Shown piece after piece: positions 25,901-34,427 of a DNA stretch of 50,786 nucleotides. Numbering within the stretch: position 1 is the first letter of the stretch; each line of letters begins with the position of its first letter. Source of the DNA: Desulfobulbaceae bacterium. Its GTDB lineage: Bacteria > Desulfobacterota > Desulfobulbia > Desulfobulbales > Desulfocapsaceae. The notes below the pieces were generated by a model, which was not told the origin of the DNA, did not search any database, and saw only the letters and a list, made by a program, of their open reading frames with translations. The position numbers and the translations under genes were made by a program. The stretch is from assembly GCA_031287565.1 (NCBI GenBank), contig JAITSS010000061.1:1-50786 (forward strand), read 5' to 3'.

Positions 25901-26753
25901 CCACCTGCCGTTTACGCCGCGAGCCACCGATACGGCGATTCTGAAAGCGGCGAACAAACCCAAGGTGGCGATTCTGCGCGAAGAAGGTTCAAACTCTGAC
26001 CGGGAAATGGCCGCCGCTTTTTATCTGGCCGGTTTTGAACCCTGGGATATTTGTATGCGCGATCTGTTGGATGGGAAAATCGGTCTTGGCGGTTTTCGCG
26101 GCCTGGCGGCGGTCGGCGGCTTCGCCTATGCCGATGTGCCGGAATCGGCCAAGGGCTGGGCGGCGACCATTCGTTTCAATGAGCGTCTGGCCGCGATGTT
26201 CACGGAATTTTATCAGCGCGAAGATACCTTTACTTTGGGCGTCTGCAATGGCTGCCAACTCTTCGGGCTTGTGGGCTGGGTGCCTGAGCTGGGCTTGGCG
26301 GCGGAAAAGCAGCCGCGTTTTGTCCACAACCGCTCCGGCCGTTTCGAGTCGCGCTGGACAACGGTGAAAGTTGGCGGCAGCCGGGCGATGATGCTCTCTG
26401 GCATGGAAGGCATGGTGTTCGGCATCCACGTCGATCACGGCGAAGGGCGACTGCTGTTTCCGGACGAAAGGCTACGGGAGCGCTTGGCGGCGAACGGCCA
26501 GATGCCAATGTTTTATGCCGATGACCTGGGTAATCCGACCGAAGTCTATCCCTTCAATCCCAATGGCTCGCCGGGCGGTATCGCCGGTTTGTGCTCGGCG
26601 GATGGCAGGCATCTGGCGATCATGCCGCATCCGGAGCGCTGTTTCCTGCCCTGGCAGGCGCATTGGTTGCCGGAAACAATGAAAAACGCGCCGGTTTCGC
26701 CGTGGATGAAGATGTTTCAGAACGCCTTCGCCTGGTGCCGCGACGGGCGCTGA
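22932..26753 (+). CDS. purL: Phosphoribosylformylglycinamidine synthase, long single-chain form
   Basis: 1273 residues from ATG 22932 (MTAIVFQLYKRRDPAF); the frame extends upstream to 22848 but that part overlaps the terminator. Long-form FGAM synthase: N-terminal PurS-like domain, linker, two AIRS-related halves (ETHNFPTGVAPFPGAETGTG, DQGAGGPANVLKE, DGGKDSLSMA, HDRSDGGL) and a C-terminal glutaminase with Cys1105 (GVCNGCQ), His1233 and Glu1235 (MPHPERC). Makes FGAM from FGAR, glutamine and ATP in purine synthesis. The long form is typical of proteobacteria and Bacteroidota, not of Gram-positives that use PurSQL. Confidence 0.97.
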   Translation: MTAIVFQLYKRRDPAFEYCFNIEISRPLTPEEASRLRLIVADGFLADSVSDKPTLVGERVVEVGPRLNFATAWSSNMVSICQATGLDAVSRCERSRRYLVPAGENMADFIARHHDRMTECPYAAPLKSFATGIRPEAVYDVDLIGQGADALLHLPGISMDENDRALYYDYFVNKLGRNPTIVEIMDLNNANSEHSRHGFFKGGHILDGEEQASTLFDLVTATLTANPDGSLIAFKDNSSVIEGFSIETLQATRPGQPSPLLARRIEAHPLLTAETHNFPTGVAPFPGAETGTGGRIRDVQATGRGAQVIAGTAGYCVGGLHIPGYELPWEENLPTPDNLASALNIEIEASNGASDYGNKFGEPLIAGFTRSCDLRLPGFLPDSQTGERWAFLKPIMFTGGIGQMDGRLLDKKQPESGMLIIQIGGPAYRVGFGGGAASSMLQGENTQELDFNAVQRGDAEMEQKMNRVIRACNEMGGKSVIEVIHDQGAGGPANVLKELVEKSGGYVDIRKIRVGDPTMSVLEIYVAEYQERCGLLLRPEHLAAFQAICDREKVACEVLGEVTGDLRFVVRDSADNTTPVAIDLPDLLGKIPRKTFRDQRCAVAAAPLKLPDVSIFAHLERVLRLVSVGSKRFLTNKVDRAVTGLIAQQPCCGPLQLTVADMAVVAQSHLGVTGIASSIGEQAFKMILDPAAGASMAVGEAITNLALAKITSLKRVKCSANWMWAPKLAGEGAALYDAAQAMAEIMKTVGVAVDGGKDSLSMATKVGDETVKSPRQLVISLYAAMLDINEKVTPDLKSPGDHLYFLDLADGKNRLGGSALAQVYGQLGNDCPRADGELLKAGFWLLQEMLAQNLISAGHDRSDGGLITTLLEMAFAGNCGLEINLDSESDAVSALFAEELGMVVACPAAARERLEELLMAARLPFSYVGRSVAEQEIRIAVNGQKVLTAPMPQLRAMWEETSYQLERLQMNAACADEEKAAIFERQSPRYHLPFTPRATDTAILKAANKPKVAILREEGSNSDREMAAAFYLAGFEPWDICMRDLLDGKIGLGGFRGLAAVGGFAYADVPESAKGWAATIRFNERLAAMFTEFYQREDTFTLGVCNGCQLFGLVGWVPELGLAAEKQPRFVHNRSGRFESRWTTVKVGGSRAMMLSGMEGMVFGIHVDHGEGRLLFPDERLRERLAANGQMPMFYADDLGNPTEVYPFNPNGSPGGIAGLCSADGRHLAIMPHPERCFLPWQAHWLPETMKNAPVSPWMKMFQNAFAWCRDGR

Positions 26754-26822
26754 TTTTTGCTCTTCCTCATCAGTTGTCCCATTGAGGAATGGCCAAACCA
26801 AACGAATAATCGGATTATTTTT

Positions 26823-27656
26823 ATGCAATCGCAGATGAGCAAAGCGCCGAGTCTATCACCAAAAGAGATGCTGGCGAGTCTGTGGCGAAACCGCCACCTG
26901 ATCAAAACTCTGGTGCGCCGCGACATTGCCAGTCGCTATCGCGGCTCATTTCTCGGCATGTTGTGGTCGTTTTTCAACCCGTTGTTCATGCTTGGCGTCT
27001 ATACTTTCGTCTTCAGCGTCGTCTTCAAAGCGCGCTGGCAGAGCGGCGGCGACTCGAAAAGCGAATTTGCTTTGGTGTTGTTCGCTGGCTTGACTGTGTT
27101 CAATATTTTCGCCGAATGCGTCAATCGCGCGCCGGGCATCATTCCCGCCAACGCCAACTACGTGAAGAAGGTCATTTTCCCGCTGGAAATACTGTCGGTG
27201 GTCAATCTGGGCAACGCTTTGTTCCACGCGGCGATTAGTTTTTTCGTTTGGTTCATCGCCTGTGTCATCCTGCGCGGCCTGCCCTCGGCCAGTTTTTTGC
27301 TCTTGCCGCTTCTGCTCGTCCCTCTGGTGTTCACCACTATGGGCATCTCGTGGTTTCTGGCGTCGCTGGGCGTTTTTCTGCGCGATGTCACGCAGATTAT
27401 CAGCGTCGCCACCACCGCTTTGCTGTTTCTCACCCCGATCTTTTATTCCGCCGCCAATCTGCCGCCGAACTACCAGAAATTCATGCTGCTCAATCCGCTG
27501 ACCCCGATCATCGAGCAATCGCGTGGCGTCATGCTGTTTAACATGATGCCGGATTGGCGCATGTTTGGTGTCAATCTCTTGGCGTCGCTCATCGTCGCCG
27601 CTTGTGGTTTTGCCTGGTTTCAGAAGACCCGCAAGGGATTTGCCGATGTGTTGTGA
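26823..27656 (+). CDS. ABC-2 type polysaccharide export permease (orphan)
   Basis: 277 residues from ATG 26823. Six membrane helices after a cytoplasmic N-terminus (SLWRNRHLIKTLVRRDIASR), with RYRGSFLGMLWSFFNPL, ANYVKKVIFPLE and LNPLTPIIEQSRGVML, all typical of Wzm/KpsM/TagG-like O-antigen or capsule exporters. Such permeases work with an ATPase (Wzt/KpsT) normally encoded next door. Here purL precedes it by 69 bases and a terminator follows, so the ATPase gene is not in this window. Confidence 0.9.
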   Translation: MQSQMSKAPSLSPKEMLASLWRNRHLIKTLVRRDIASRYRGSFLGMLWSFFNPLFMLGVYTFVFSVVFKARWQSGGDSKSEFALVLFAGLTVFNIFAECVNRAPGIIPANANYVKKVIFPLEILSVVNLGNALFHAAISFFVWFIACVILRGLPSASFLLLPLLLVPLVFTTMGISWFLASLGVFLRDVTQIISVATTALLFLTPIFYSAANLPPNYQKFMLLNPLTPIIEQSRGVMLFNMMPDWRMFGVNLLASLIVAACGFAWFQKTRKGFADVL

Positions 27657-27724
27657 ACGAGACCGCGCGCAAACGTTTCCCCGCTGAGGTTCCGCCGTTC
27701 TCAATTTGCGCGCGAACAGGCACA

Positions 27725-27762
27725 AAAAAGGCGGACAGCGCATACCGCGCGTCCGCCTTTTT
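27725..27762. terminator. Bidirectional terminator between convergent genes
   Basis: AAAAAGGCGGAC (27725-27736) pairs perfectly with GTCCGCCTTTTT (27751-27762). A- and T-runs on both sides serve the rightward permease gene and the leftward Gly-rich gene. Confidence 0.9.
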
Positions 27763-27783
27763 GTTGTCGGTATTTCCCAGGCT

Positions 27784-28200
27784 TTACGGGCAGGGTACCT
27801 GATAGCTGCGCACCACCGGATGGGCGAATTCAACCCAGACCGTATTGCCGTTCGCGTCATACTGATATTCACCGGTGACACGACGCTCTTCGCTGCACAT
27901 GCGCGGCGCCGCTTGCTGCACCATCATCGGCTGCGCCGACACATACACCGGTTGTTGCACCACCTGCACCGGCGGTCTGGTCGCGGCGACGACCGTACCG
28001 GCAATCAGGCCGCCGACCAGCAGGCCGCCGACCACGCCGCCGATACCGCGACCGCCATGGTGATGATAACGCGGCGGCGGTCCGCCATAGCCGCCGCGCC
28101 AACCGGGGCCGGGGCCGCCGTAATGCCGCCAAGCCATGGCTGGCATACTGGTTAAAAGAATCACCGCCATTAACAACACGGGAACCAGCGTTTTTTTCAT
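27784..28200 (-). CDS. Exported Gly-rich protein with outer-membrane-like glycine zipper
   Basis: 138 residues from ATG 28200 behind GGGAGGAA. Signal peptide (about 1-23, MPAMA). Then a Gly/Pro/His/Tyr-rich region, a glycine zipper-like helix (GRGIGGVVGGLLVGGLIAGTVVA cut as GGVVGGLLVGGLIAG, about 52-70), a Pro/Gln/Val stretch and a C-terminal beta-like segment with two Cys (APRMCSEERRVTGEY...VPCP) that may form a disulfide. Function unknown. Located downstream of secA but probably a separate transcript. Confidence 0.75.
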   Translation of the reverse strand: MKKTLVPVLLMAVILLTSMPAMAWRHYGGPGPGWRGGYGGPPPRYHHHGGRGIGGVVGGLLVGGLIAGTVVAATRPPVQVVQQPVYVSAQPMMVQQAAPRMCSEERRVTGEYQYDANGNTVWVEFAHPVVRSYQVPCP

Positions 28201-28293
28201 GTCATTCCTCCCTGGCGCATGCGCCAATCAGAAAAATTCCTCCTCAAACCGAAATAATAACCACCAGCGCGGCAACGGTCAAACCATCTCGCG

Positions 28294-28318
28294 TTGACCG
28301 CCGAGCGGCGGCGGTCAA
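28294..28318 (-). terminator. Possible terminator hairpin downstream of secA
   Basis: TTGACCGCC (28294-28302) pairs perfectly with GGCGGTCAA (28310-28318) with a 7-base loop. It lies about 50 bases past the secA stop and has no T-run. Confidence 0.35.
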
Positions 28319-28340
28319 GAATGGATAAATTCCCGTTTTC

Positions 28341-28370
28341 AGCTTTCAATTTTCAATTTTCAGTTTTCAG
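28341..28370. repeat. Short tandem repeat of TTTCAATT/TTTCAGTT at the secA 3' end
   Basis: Four imperfect 8-bp units (ctttcaat, tttcaatt, ttcagttt...) overlap and follow the secA stop codon. It resembles the GAAAATTGAAAACTGAAA-type satellites seen between genes in many bacteria. No function is inferred. Confidence 0.5.
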
Positions 28371-30919
28371 GCCAGGCGGCCACAGCATTTTTTGTACTTT
28401 TTACCGGAGCCACAGGGGCAATCGGTGTTGCGACCGATCTTTTCATGCTCGCGGCGAATCGGTTGCGGCGGGCTGTCATTCGCGCTGTCGTCGGAACGTC
28501 GGACCAGCCGTTCTTCCTCTTCCTGCGCTCGTCTGCGCTCTTCTTCCATGCGCTCGACATCCTCCTGACGCATGACCCGCACCCGCATCAGGGAAGACAC
28601 CGTTTGCAGTCGGATGATTTCCATCAGCTTACTGAACAGCAGAAATCCCTCGCGCTTATATTCGATCAAAGGATTCTTCTGGCCATAGCCGCGCAGGCCG
28701 ATGCCTTCTTTCATATGATCCATGGCCAGGAGATGTTCCTTCCACAGGGTATCGACATTCTGGAGCAGGAGGAAGCGCTCAAGTTGTTTTTGGGTTTCGT
28801 AGCCGTTGAAGGAAATTTGCTGCTCGTAGGCGACCTTGACCGTATCGTTTGCGAGTTGCAACAAATCAGCCGCCTTCATCCCGACCTTGGCGTCCTCATC
28901 AATCGGTAGCGGCGCGGCGAAGACTTCGTTCATGCGGGTGATGAAGCCATCCCAATCCCAATCGGCGGCGTCTTTGCGGTTGGTGGCGAATTGGGCGACG
29001 ATTTCCTCGGTGGTCTCGCGCAGCATGTCCTGCACGACTTCGCTCAAGTCGGTCGTGGTTAGGAGTTCGCGTCGCCGGTGGTAGATCACTTCACGCTGCT
29101 TGTTCATCACGTCGTCGTATTCAAGCAGGTGTTTTCTGATTTCAAAGTTGCGGGCTTCAACCTTTTTCTGGGCGTTTTCAATGGCTCGCGTGATCATTGA
29201 ATGCTCAATCGGTTCATCCTCTTCCATGCCCAATTTGTCCATGATGCCGGAAATGCGATCCGAACCGAAGATGCGCAAAAGGTCGTCTTCCAGAGACAGA
29301 TAAAAGCGCGATGAACCGGAGTCGCCCTGTCGCCCGGAACGCCCGCGCAACTGGTTGTCGATGCGTCGCGATTCGTGCCGCGAGGTGCCGATGATGTGCA
29401 GGCCGCCCGCCTCGACCACGCCCGCGCCGAGTTTGATGTCGGTGCCGCGACCGGCCATGTTGGTGGCGATCGTCACTTTGCCATACTGCCCGGCGCCGGC
29501 GATAATTTCCGCTTCGCGGGCGTGGTGTTTGGCGTTGAGCACCTCGTGGTCGATTTTTTCCTTTTTCAGCAGGTTGGAAATTTTTTCGGAAATGTCGATG
29601 GAGATGGTGCCGACGAGCACCGGTCGGCCCTGTTCGTGCATCTCTTTGATTTCCCGGATAATCGCCCGATATTTGGCCTCGACATTTTTATAGATAACAT
29701 CGGCGTAATCGACGCGAACCATCGGCATGTGGGTCGGCATCACTGTGACGTCGAGGTTGTAAATCTTCTTGAACTCCGGCGCTTCGGTATCGGCGGTGCC
29801 AGTCATACCGGCCAGTTTCTTGTACATTCGGAAATAATTCTGGAAGGTAATTGAGGCCAGCGTCTGATTTTCCTGCTCGATTTTCACATGCTCTTTGGCC
29901 TCAAGCGCCTGATGCAGGCCGTCACTGTAGCGTCGTCCTTCCATGACGCGGCCGGTGAACTCATCGACAATCTTCACCTGTCCGTCGCTGACGATATAAT
30001 CGACATCGCGTTTGAACAGCTTGTGCGCCTTAAACGCCTGATTCAGATGATGGAGCTGGTCGATATTATTGGGGTCATAAAGATTTTCAACATTGAGCAG
30101 TTCTTCGGCCAGGGCCACGCCCTCGTCGGTCATGCTGACCTGACGCGCTTTTTCATCAATGGCGTAATGCTCGGTTTCCTTAAATTTCGGCAGAATGCGG
30201 TTGACCTTGGCGTACAGCTCGGTCGGAATATCGGACGGCCCGGAGATGATCAAAGGCGTCCTCGCCTCGTCGATCAGAATCGAATCGACCTCATCGACGA
30301 TGGCGTAATAAAATCCGCGCTGGCAGTAGTCGTTCAGGTCAAACTTCATATTATCGCGCAGATAATCAAAACCAAACTCGTTGTTGGTGCCATAAGTGAT
30401 GTCGGCGGCGTAGGCTTGGCGGCGCTCGGTATCATCCAGGCCATGGACGATTTTCCCGACCGTCATGCCGAGAAAGGTATACACGCGGCCCATCCAGTCG
30501 GCGTCGCGCCCAGCCAGATAATCGTTGACTGTGACCACATGCACGCCCTGACCGGCCAAGGCGTTGAGGTAAACCGCCAGCGTTGAAGTCAGGGTTTTGC
30601 CCTCGCCGGTTTTCATTTCGGCGATTTTTCCCTGGTGCAGCACCACGCCGCCGACCAGTTGCTCGTCATAATGACGCTCGCCCAAAACCCGCCGCGCCGC
30701 CTCGCGCACCGTGGCGAAAGCCTCCGGCAAAAGCTGATCGAGGGTTTCTCCCTGGGCCAGCCGCTCGCGAAAGGCGATGGTGCGGGCGGCCAAAGCCTGG
30801 TCGTCAAGCTGAGTGGTCTCTTCTTCCAGTTGGTTAATCCGAACAATCAACGGACGAATCGCTTTGAGCACGCGATCATTTTTACTGCCGAAAATTTTGG
30901 TGAGTATTGTCGCGATCAT
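28367..30919 (-). CDS. secA: Protein translocase ATPase SecA
   Basis: 850 residues, normal length. Walker A MKTGEGKT (about 104-111), DEVD box with [14 protein letters not shown], preprotein cross-linking domain, second NBD with [13 protein letters not shown] and [18 protein letters not shown], helical wing/scaffold, and a C-terminal zinc SEC-C motif ([13 protein letters not shown]) that binds SecB or lipids. Cytoplasmic/peripheral motor that drives proteins through SecYEG. It starts 48 bases after the small membrane protein gene stop. Confidence 0.98.
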   Translation of the reverse strand: MIATILTKIFGSKNDRVLKAIRPLIVRINQLEEETTQLDDQALAARTIAFRERLAQGETLDQLLPEAFATVREAARRVLGERHYDEQLVGGVVLHQGKIAEMKTGEGKTLTSTLAVYLNALAGQGVHVVTVNDYLAGRDADWMGRVYTFLGMTVGKIVHGLDDTERRQAYAADITYGTNNEFGFDYLRDNMKFDLNDYCQRGFYYAIVDEVDSILIDEARTPLIISGPSDIPTELYAKVNRILPKFKETEHYAIDEKARQVSMTDEGVALAEELLNVENLYDPNNIDQLHHLNQAFKAHKLFKRDVDYIVSDGQVKIVDEFTGRVMEGRRYSDGLHQALEAKEHVKIEQENQTLASITFQNYFRMYKKLAGMTGTADTEAPEFKKIYNLDVTVMPTHMPMVRVDYADVIYKNVEAKYRAIIREIKEMHEQGRPVLVGTISIDISEKISNLLKKEKIDHEVLNAKHHAREAEIIAGAGQYGKVTIATNMAGRGTDIKLGAGVVEAGGLHIIGTSRHESRRIDNQLRGRSGRQGDSGSSRFYLSLEDDLLRIFGSDRISGIMDKLGMEEDEPIEHSMITRAIENAQKKVEARNFEIRKHLLEYDDVMNKQREVIYHRRRELLTTTDLSEVVQDMLRETTEEIVAQFATNRKDAADWDWDGFITRMNEVFAAPLPIDEDAKVGMKAADLLQLANDTVKVAYEQQISFNGYETQKQLERFLLLQNVDTLWKEHLLAMDHMKEGIGLRGYGQKNPLIEYKREGFLLFSKLMEIIRLQTVSSLMRVRVMRQEDVERMEEERRRAQEEEERLVRRSDDSANDSPPQPIRREHEKIGRNTDCPCGSGKKYKKCCGRLA

Positions 30920-30967
30920 AATATTCCAATGCGGTTGCGATAGTATGCCGCGAGCGATACAGCGTGG

Positions 30968-31168
30968 TCAGCGGCGAGATGAATCGGTCGGCGGCGCTTC
31001 CGTCTTTGCGGCGGCGGTTGGGTCGGACGGCGACGAAATGGTCTGCCCGGCCCAGATACCCAAGATGAACATCCAAAGAAAAAGGCAGAAAACCAGCGCG
31101 GCGATGCCCAGAACGCCGCGCCAGGTCAGCTCGAAACGAATTGTCCGCCTGGGGGCGCCCTGTGCCAC
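30968..31168 (-). CDS. Small single-span membrane protein (SPOR-protein N-terminus-like)
   Basis: 66 residues: RRTIRFELTWRGVLGIAALV, then a membrane helix (about 17-42, FCLFLWMFILGIWAGQT) and a short Pro/Thr/Ser tail. The RFELTWRGVLG...LWMFLLGIWAGQ pattern is what I know from the N-terminus of SPOR-domain proteins encoded beside argS in deltaproteobacteria. Here the protein stops shortly after the helix and the peptidoglycan-binding SPOR domain is missing. It starts 14 bases after the argS stop and is probably co-transcribed with it. Confidence 0.7.
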   Translation of the reverse strand: MAQGAPRRTIRFELTWRGVLGIAALVFCLFLWMFILGIWAGQTISSPSDPTAAAKTEAPPTDSSRR

Positions 31169-31182
31169 GTTCCGCTATCCCC

Positions 31183-32832
31183 TTACATGGTTTCCGGTGC
31201 CCGTAAGCCGCTGATTTCCAGCGCGTTTTTCAAAACTGTCAAAATGGCCGTAATCAAGGCCAAACGCGCCGCAGACACGCGCCGGTCATCACCTATTACT
31301 TTGAATTTGTTGTAATAACTGTGAATGCGCCCGGCCAGATCCATCAGATAGAAGATCAGCTTGTAGGGGGCCAAGTCGCGCGCCGCGCCGTCAATCAGCG
31401 CCGGGAATGCGGCAAGCGTCTGTAACAATTGCATCTCTTCCGGCTCCGTCAAGAGCGAAAGCGCTTCCATATCCGCAGTCAGCCCGGTTTTTCGCGCCTG
31501 CGCCAACACCGAGCACAGGCGGGCGTGGGCGTACTGCACATAGTACACGGGATTTTCCTGGCTCTGGCGCGTGGCCAATTCCAAATCGAAATCCATCTGA
31601 CTATCGGCCCGACGCATCATAAAAAAGAAACGCACCGCGTCCACCCCAACAATATCGATCAGCTCATCGACGGTGACGAAGTTGGCTTTGCGGGTGCTCA
31701 TTTTAATCTTTTTGCCGTCGCGGGTCAGGGTAACAAATTGATGCAGAATAACAGTGACCTTGGCGTCATCATAGCCGAGAGCGCGGACACCGGCCAGGAC
31801 ATCGGGCACGGTGGCGGCATGATCGGAGCCGAAAATATCGACGAGCCAATCGAAATCGCGACGGAATTTTTCCCGGTGGTAGGCGATGTCCGGCAGGCGG
31901 TAGGTTGGCTCGCCTGAAGATTTAACGATAACCCTGTCTTGTTCTAAGCCCAAAGCGGTTGTTCGGAACCAGACCGCGCCGTCCTGTTCGTAGACGAGTC
32001 CTTTTTTTCTTAAAATATCTATTACTTCTTCGATATAGCCTTTTTCATAGAGGGAGCGCTCGTTGTAGTATTCATCAAAATGAATATCCATGCGGGCCAG
32101 GGTTTTCGAGATGTCGGCGAAGATGAACTCTTCGGCGCGCTTCTGAAAAGGCGTGACCTCAACCTGATCTTTCAGCGTATCGCCCCTTTCATCAATCAGG
32201 CTTTGGGCAATTTCATAAATGTATTCACCATGATAGCCGTCTTCAGGAAATTGAAAAGGCAGCCCCAGCCGTTCCAGGTAACGGGCGCGGGTCGATTCAC
32301 CCAGCACTCGCATCTGCCGCCCGGCGTTGTTGTAGTAGTATTCACGGTGCACCCGATGGCCGGTGGTTTCCAGCAGGCGGGCGATGGCGTCGCCTAAAAT
32401 CGCCTGACGCCCGTGGCCGATGCTGAGTGGCCCGGTGGGATTGGCGCTGACGAATTCAACCATGACTCGTCGGCCCGCCCCTTGCTCGCTATGGCCAAAG
32501 CGCCTAGCCGCCGTGACAATTTCCGGAATCAGCTCACGCCAGACCTGGGGCGCGACGAACATATTGACAAAGCCCGGTCCGGCCACTTCCACGCGCTCGA
32601 ACAGGGCGCTTTCCTTGGTCAGTAATTCGGCCAGCAAGGCCGCCAGTTCACGGGGTTTTTTCTCGTCGATACCGGCCATGACCATGGCCAGGTTCGTTGA
32701 AAAATCGCCCTGACCCTGGCGCTTCGGCAGTTCCACCGCGTATTTGCCGACTCCGGCCTCCGACCAATAACCGGCCGCCACTCCTTTCTGAAAGCAGGTG
32801 TCAACCACCGCATGTATCCGCGACCGAATCAT
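31183..32832 (-). CDS. argS: Arginyl-tRNA synthetase
   Basis: 549 residues. Class I synthetase with N-terminal Add domain, HIGH-type signature in ANPTGPLSIGHGR (about 122-134), KMSK-loop variant KMSTRKANF (about 380-388) and an anticodon-binding C-terminal DALR domain (YVQYAHARLCSVL...SYYNKFKV). Charges tRNA-Arg. The start overlaps the end of alr by 32 bases, indicating coupled translation. Confidence 0.97.
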   Translation of the reverse strand: MIRSRIHAVVDTCFQKGVAAGYWSEAGVGKYAVELPKRQGQGDFSTNLAMVMAGIDEKKPRELAALLAELLTKESALFERVEVAGPGFVNMFVAPQVWRELIPEIVTAARRFGHSEQGAGRRVMVEFVSANPTGPLSIGHGRQAILGDAIARLLETTGHRVHREYYYNNAGRQMRVLGESTRARYLERLGLPFQFPEDGYHGEYIYEIAQSLIDERGDTLKDQVEVTPFQKRAEEFIFADISKTLARMDIHFDEYYNERSLYEKGYIEEVIDILRKKGLVYEQDGAVWFRTTALGLEQDRVIVKSSGEPTYRLPDIAYHREKFRRDFDWLVDIFGSDHAATVPDVLAGVRALGYDDAKVTVILHQFVTLTRDGKKIKMSTRKANFVTVDELIDIVGVDAVRFFFMMRRADSQMDFDLELATRQSQENPVYYVQYAHARLCSVLAQARKTGLTADMEALSLLTEPEEMQLLQTLAAFPALIDGAARDLAPYKLIFYLMDLAGRIHSYYNKFKVIGDDRRVSAARLALITAILTVLKNALEISGLRAPETM

Positions 32833-33973
32833 CGTAATTTTTCAACTCCCGTTGGTTGTTATTCCCAATCATACAAAGTAGTTCATAGCTGATAGTTCCG
32901 GCGCGTTCCGCCAGTTCGTCGGCGCTCACGCATTCATTTCCCTGACGGCCAATCAGCACAACTTCATCCCCGGCGGCGGTTTCGGGAATATCGGTGACAT
33001 CGACCATACACAGGTTCATACAGATACGCCCGACGATGCGGGCGCGCCGACCACGAATCAACACATCGGCCTTATTTGACAGGGCGCGTTGATAGCCGTC
33101 TTCATAGCCCACCGGCAGTACAGCTAAGCGGCTTGGCCGGGTGGTGATAAAAGTGTGGCCATAGCTGACGCCGCGCCCGGCCGCCACATCCTTGACCTGA
33201 AGCACACGGCTGACGAAACGCATTGCTGGTTGTAGCGGTTGACCACGGATTATAGCGTGTTGCGAAACGCCGTCCGGGGTGTAGCCGTACAGGGCGATGC
33301 CGCTGCGCGCCATATCGAAATGCGCCGAGGGCAGGTTGATGATGCCGCCGGAATTGGCCAGGTGGCGGCGCGGCGACAGCCCAAGCGCGCGCTTCAGCGC
33401 CGCACTGGCTGCGCTGAATGTATCGAACACCCGCTGATTACTCGATTGTTTCGGGCTGTCGGCCTCCGGAAAATGGGCGAAAAAGCCGACGACTTTAAGA
33501 CCAGGCAAATGATTGATGGCCTGAGCAAAGGCCACACTTTCCTCTGGCGTAATACCTAGCCTGGTCATGCCGCAGTCAATTTTGATATGCGCCGACACCG
33601 TCCGCCCGGCGGCTTCACCCGCCGCCGACAAAAGCTGGGCGCTCTCGATGGAATAAACCGCAGCGCTTAAATTATATTTGGCAAAATATTCTTCCTGTCC
33701 CGGCAAAAGACCGGCCATGACGAGGATTTCTCCGTCGATTCCCGCCGTCCGCAGGCGCGCGGCCTCTGGTAATTCGGCAACCCCAAAGTGTCGGCAACCG
33801 ACCGCGCTGAATGTTTGAGCGGCATCGATCATGCCGTGGCCATAACCGTCGGCTTTGACCATGGCCAGAAGCGGCGTTCCCGGTGGCAGAGTTGTGGACA
33901 TCAGCCGATAATTGGCTTTCAGAGCCGCCGCGCTGATTAAGACTCGGTTGGCCGAATCAGGAAAAGATTTCAT
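32801..33973 (-). CDS. alr: Alanine racemase
   Basis: 390 residues from ATG 33973 (MKSFPDSANR); an ATG at 33982 is also possible, and the frame runs on upstream into the ferredoxin terminator. PLP lysine Lys40 in MVKADGYGHG; the second catalytic base Tyr in GVSYGHTF. Converts L-Ala to D-Ala for peptidoglycan. No clear ribosome site; the gene starts just past a hairpin with a T-run, so expression may depend on read-through. Confidence 0.95.
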   Translation of the reverse strand: MKSFPDSANRVLISAAALKANYRLMSTTLPPGTPLLAMVKADGYGHGMIDAAQTFSAVGCRHFGVAELPEAARLRTAGIDGEILVMAGLLPGQEEYFAKYNLSAAVYSIESAQLLSAAGEAAGRTVSAHIKIDCGMTRLGITPEESVAFAQAINHLPGLKVVGFFAHFPEADSPKQSSNQRVFDTFSAASAALKRALGLSPRRHLANSGGIINLPSAHFDMARSGIALYGYTPDGVSQHAIIRGQPLQPAMRFVSRVLQVKDVAAGRGVSYGHTFITTRPSRLAVLPVGYEDGYQRALSNKADVLIRGRRARIVGRICMNLCMVDVTDIPETAAGDEVVLIGRQGNECVSADELAERAGTISYELLCMIGNNNQRELKNYDDSVADTCGG

Positions 33974-33989
33974 GAAATCCATCGGCGCA

Positions 33990-34027
33990 AAAAACGACAA
34001 GCCCATCCCCCAGAGGAGATGGGCTTG
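33990..34027 (-). terminator. Terminator between ferredoxin gene and alr
   Basis: Perfect 10-bp stem CAAGCCCATC (33998-34007) / GATGGGCTTG (34018-34027); on the minus strand it is followed by TCGTTTTTTG. It lies 35 bases past the ferredoxin stop and ends just 17 bases before alr. Confidence 0.75.
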
Positions 34028-34062
34028 GGAATGGGCCAAAGCAAAGCAAAAAACCGTCCGAA

Positions 34063-34248
34063 TCAGACCTCGCTGACGGTGATGGCGCCTTCCGGGCAGA
34101 CCTCAACACAGGTCTCACAACCCAAGCATTCGTCCATTTCCACCGGCTCGGCTTTCCCATCAACCATTTCAAAAACCTGGCTGGGGCAAGCGCCTACACA
34201 TTCCTCATCGCCAACACATTTGTCTTTGTCAACTTCTACTTGATACAT
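34063..34248 (-). CDS. Ferredoxin with one Asp-substituted cluster (ferredoxin III type)
   Basis: 61 residues from ATG 34248 behind GGAGG. The C-terminal cluster motif is canonical (CLGCETCVEVCP). The N-terminal motif is CVGDEECVGACP, which has Asp where the second Cys of CxxCxxCxxxCP belongs. The same change occurs in Desulfovibrio africanus ferredoxin III, whose cluster I is [3Fe-4S] and can take up a fourth metal. Overall sequence layout (ITVD.DKC.GD.EC...VY...DGKA.PV..DECLGCE.C) is also like that protein. Low-potential electron carrier in the cytoplasm. It sits downstream of folD with its own promoter region and terminator. Confidence 0.95.
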   Translation of the reverse strand: MYQVEVDKDKCVGDEECVGACPSQVFEMVDGKAEPVEMDECLGCETCVEVCPEGAITVSEV

Positions 34249-34427
34249 GGCACGCCTCCATAAAATGAATTGAAATAAATCCCAGTATTTTTCATACGAA
34301 ACAGCGCAGTCCAAATACCGCCCGCGACCACAATCGCGCATTTCCGCCCCTGTATCGCAACCGGAATGCCTTTGTCAAGAAAAAATCAAAACCCGCCGCA
34401 AGCGGTGTTTTTTTGGCGCGATGCGTC

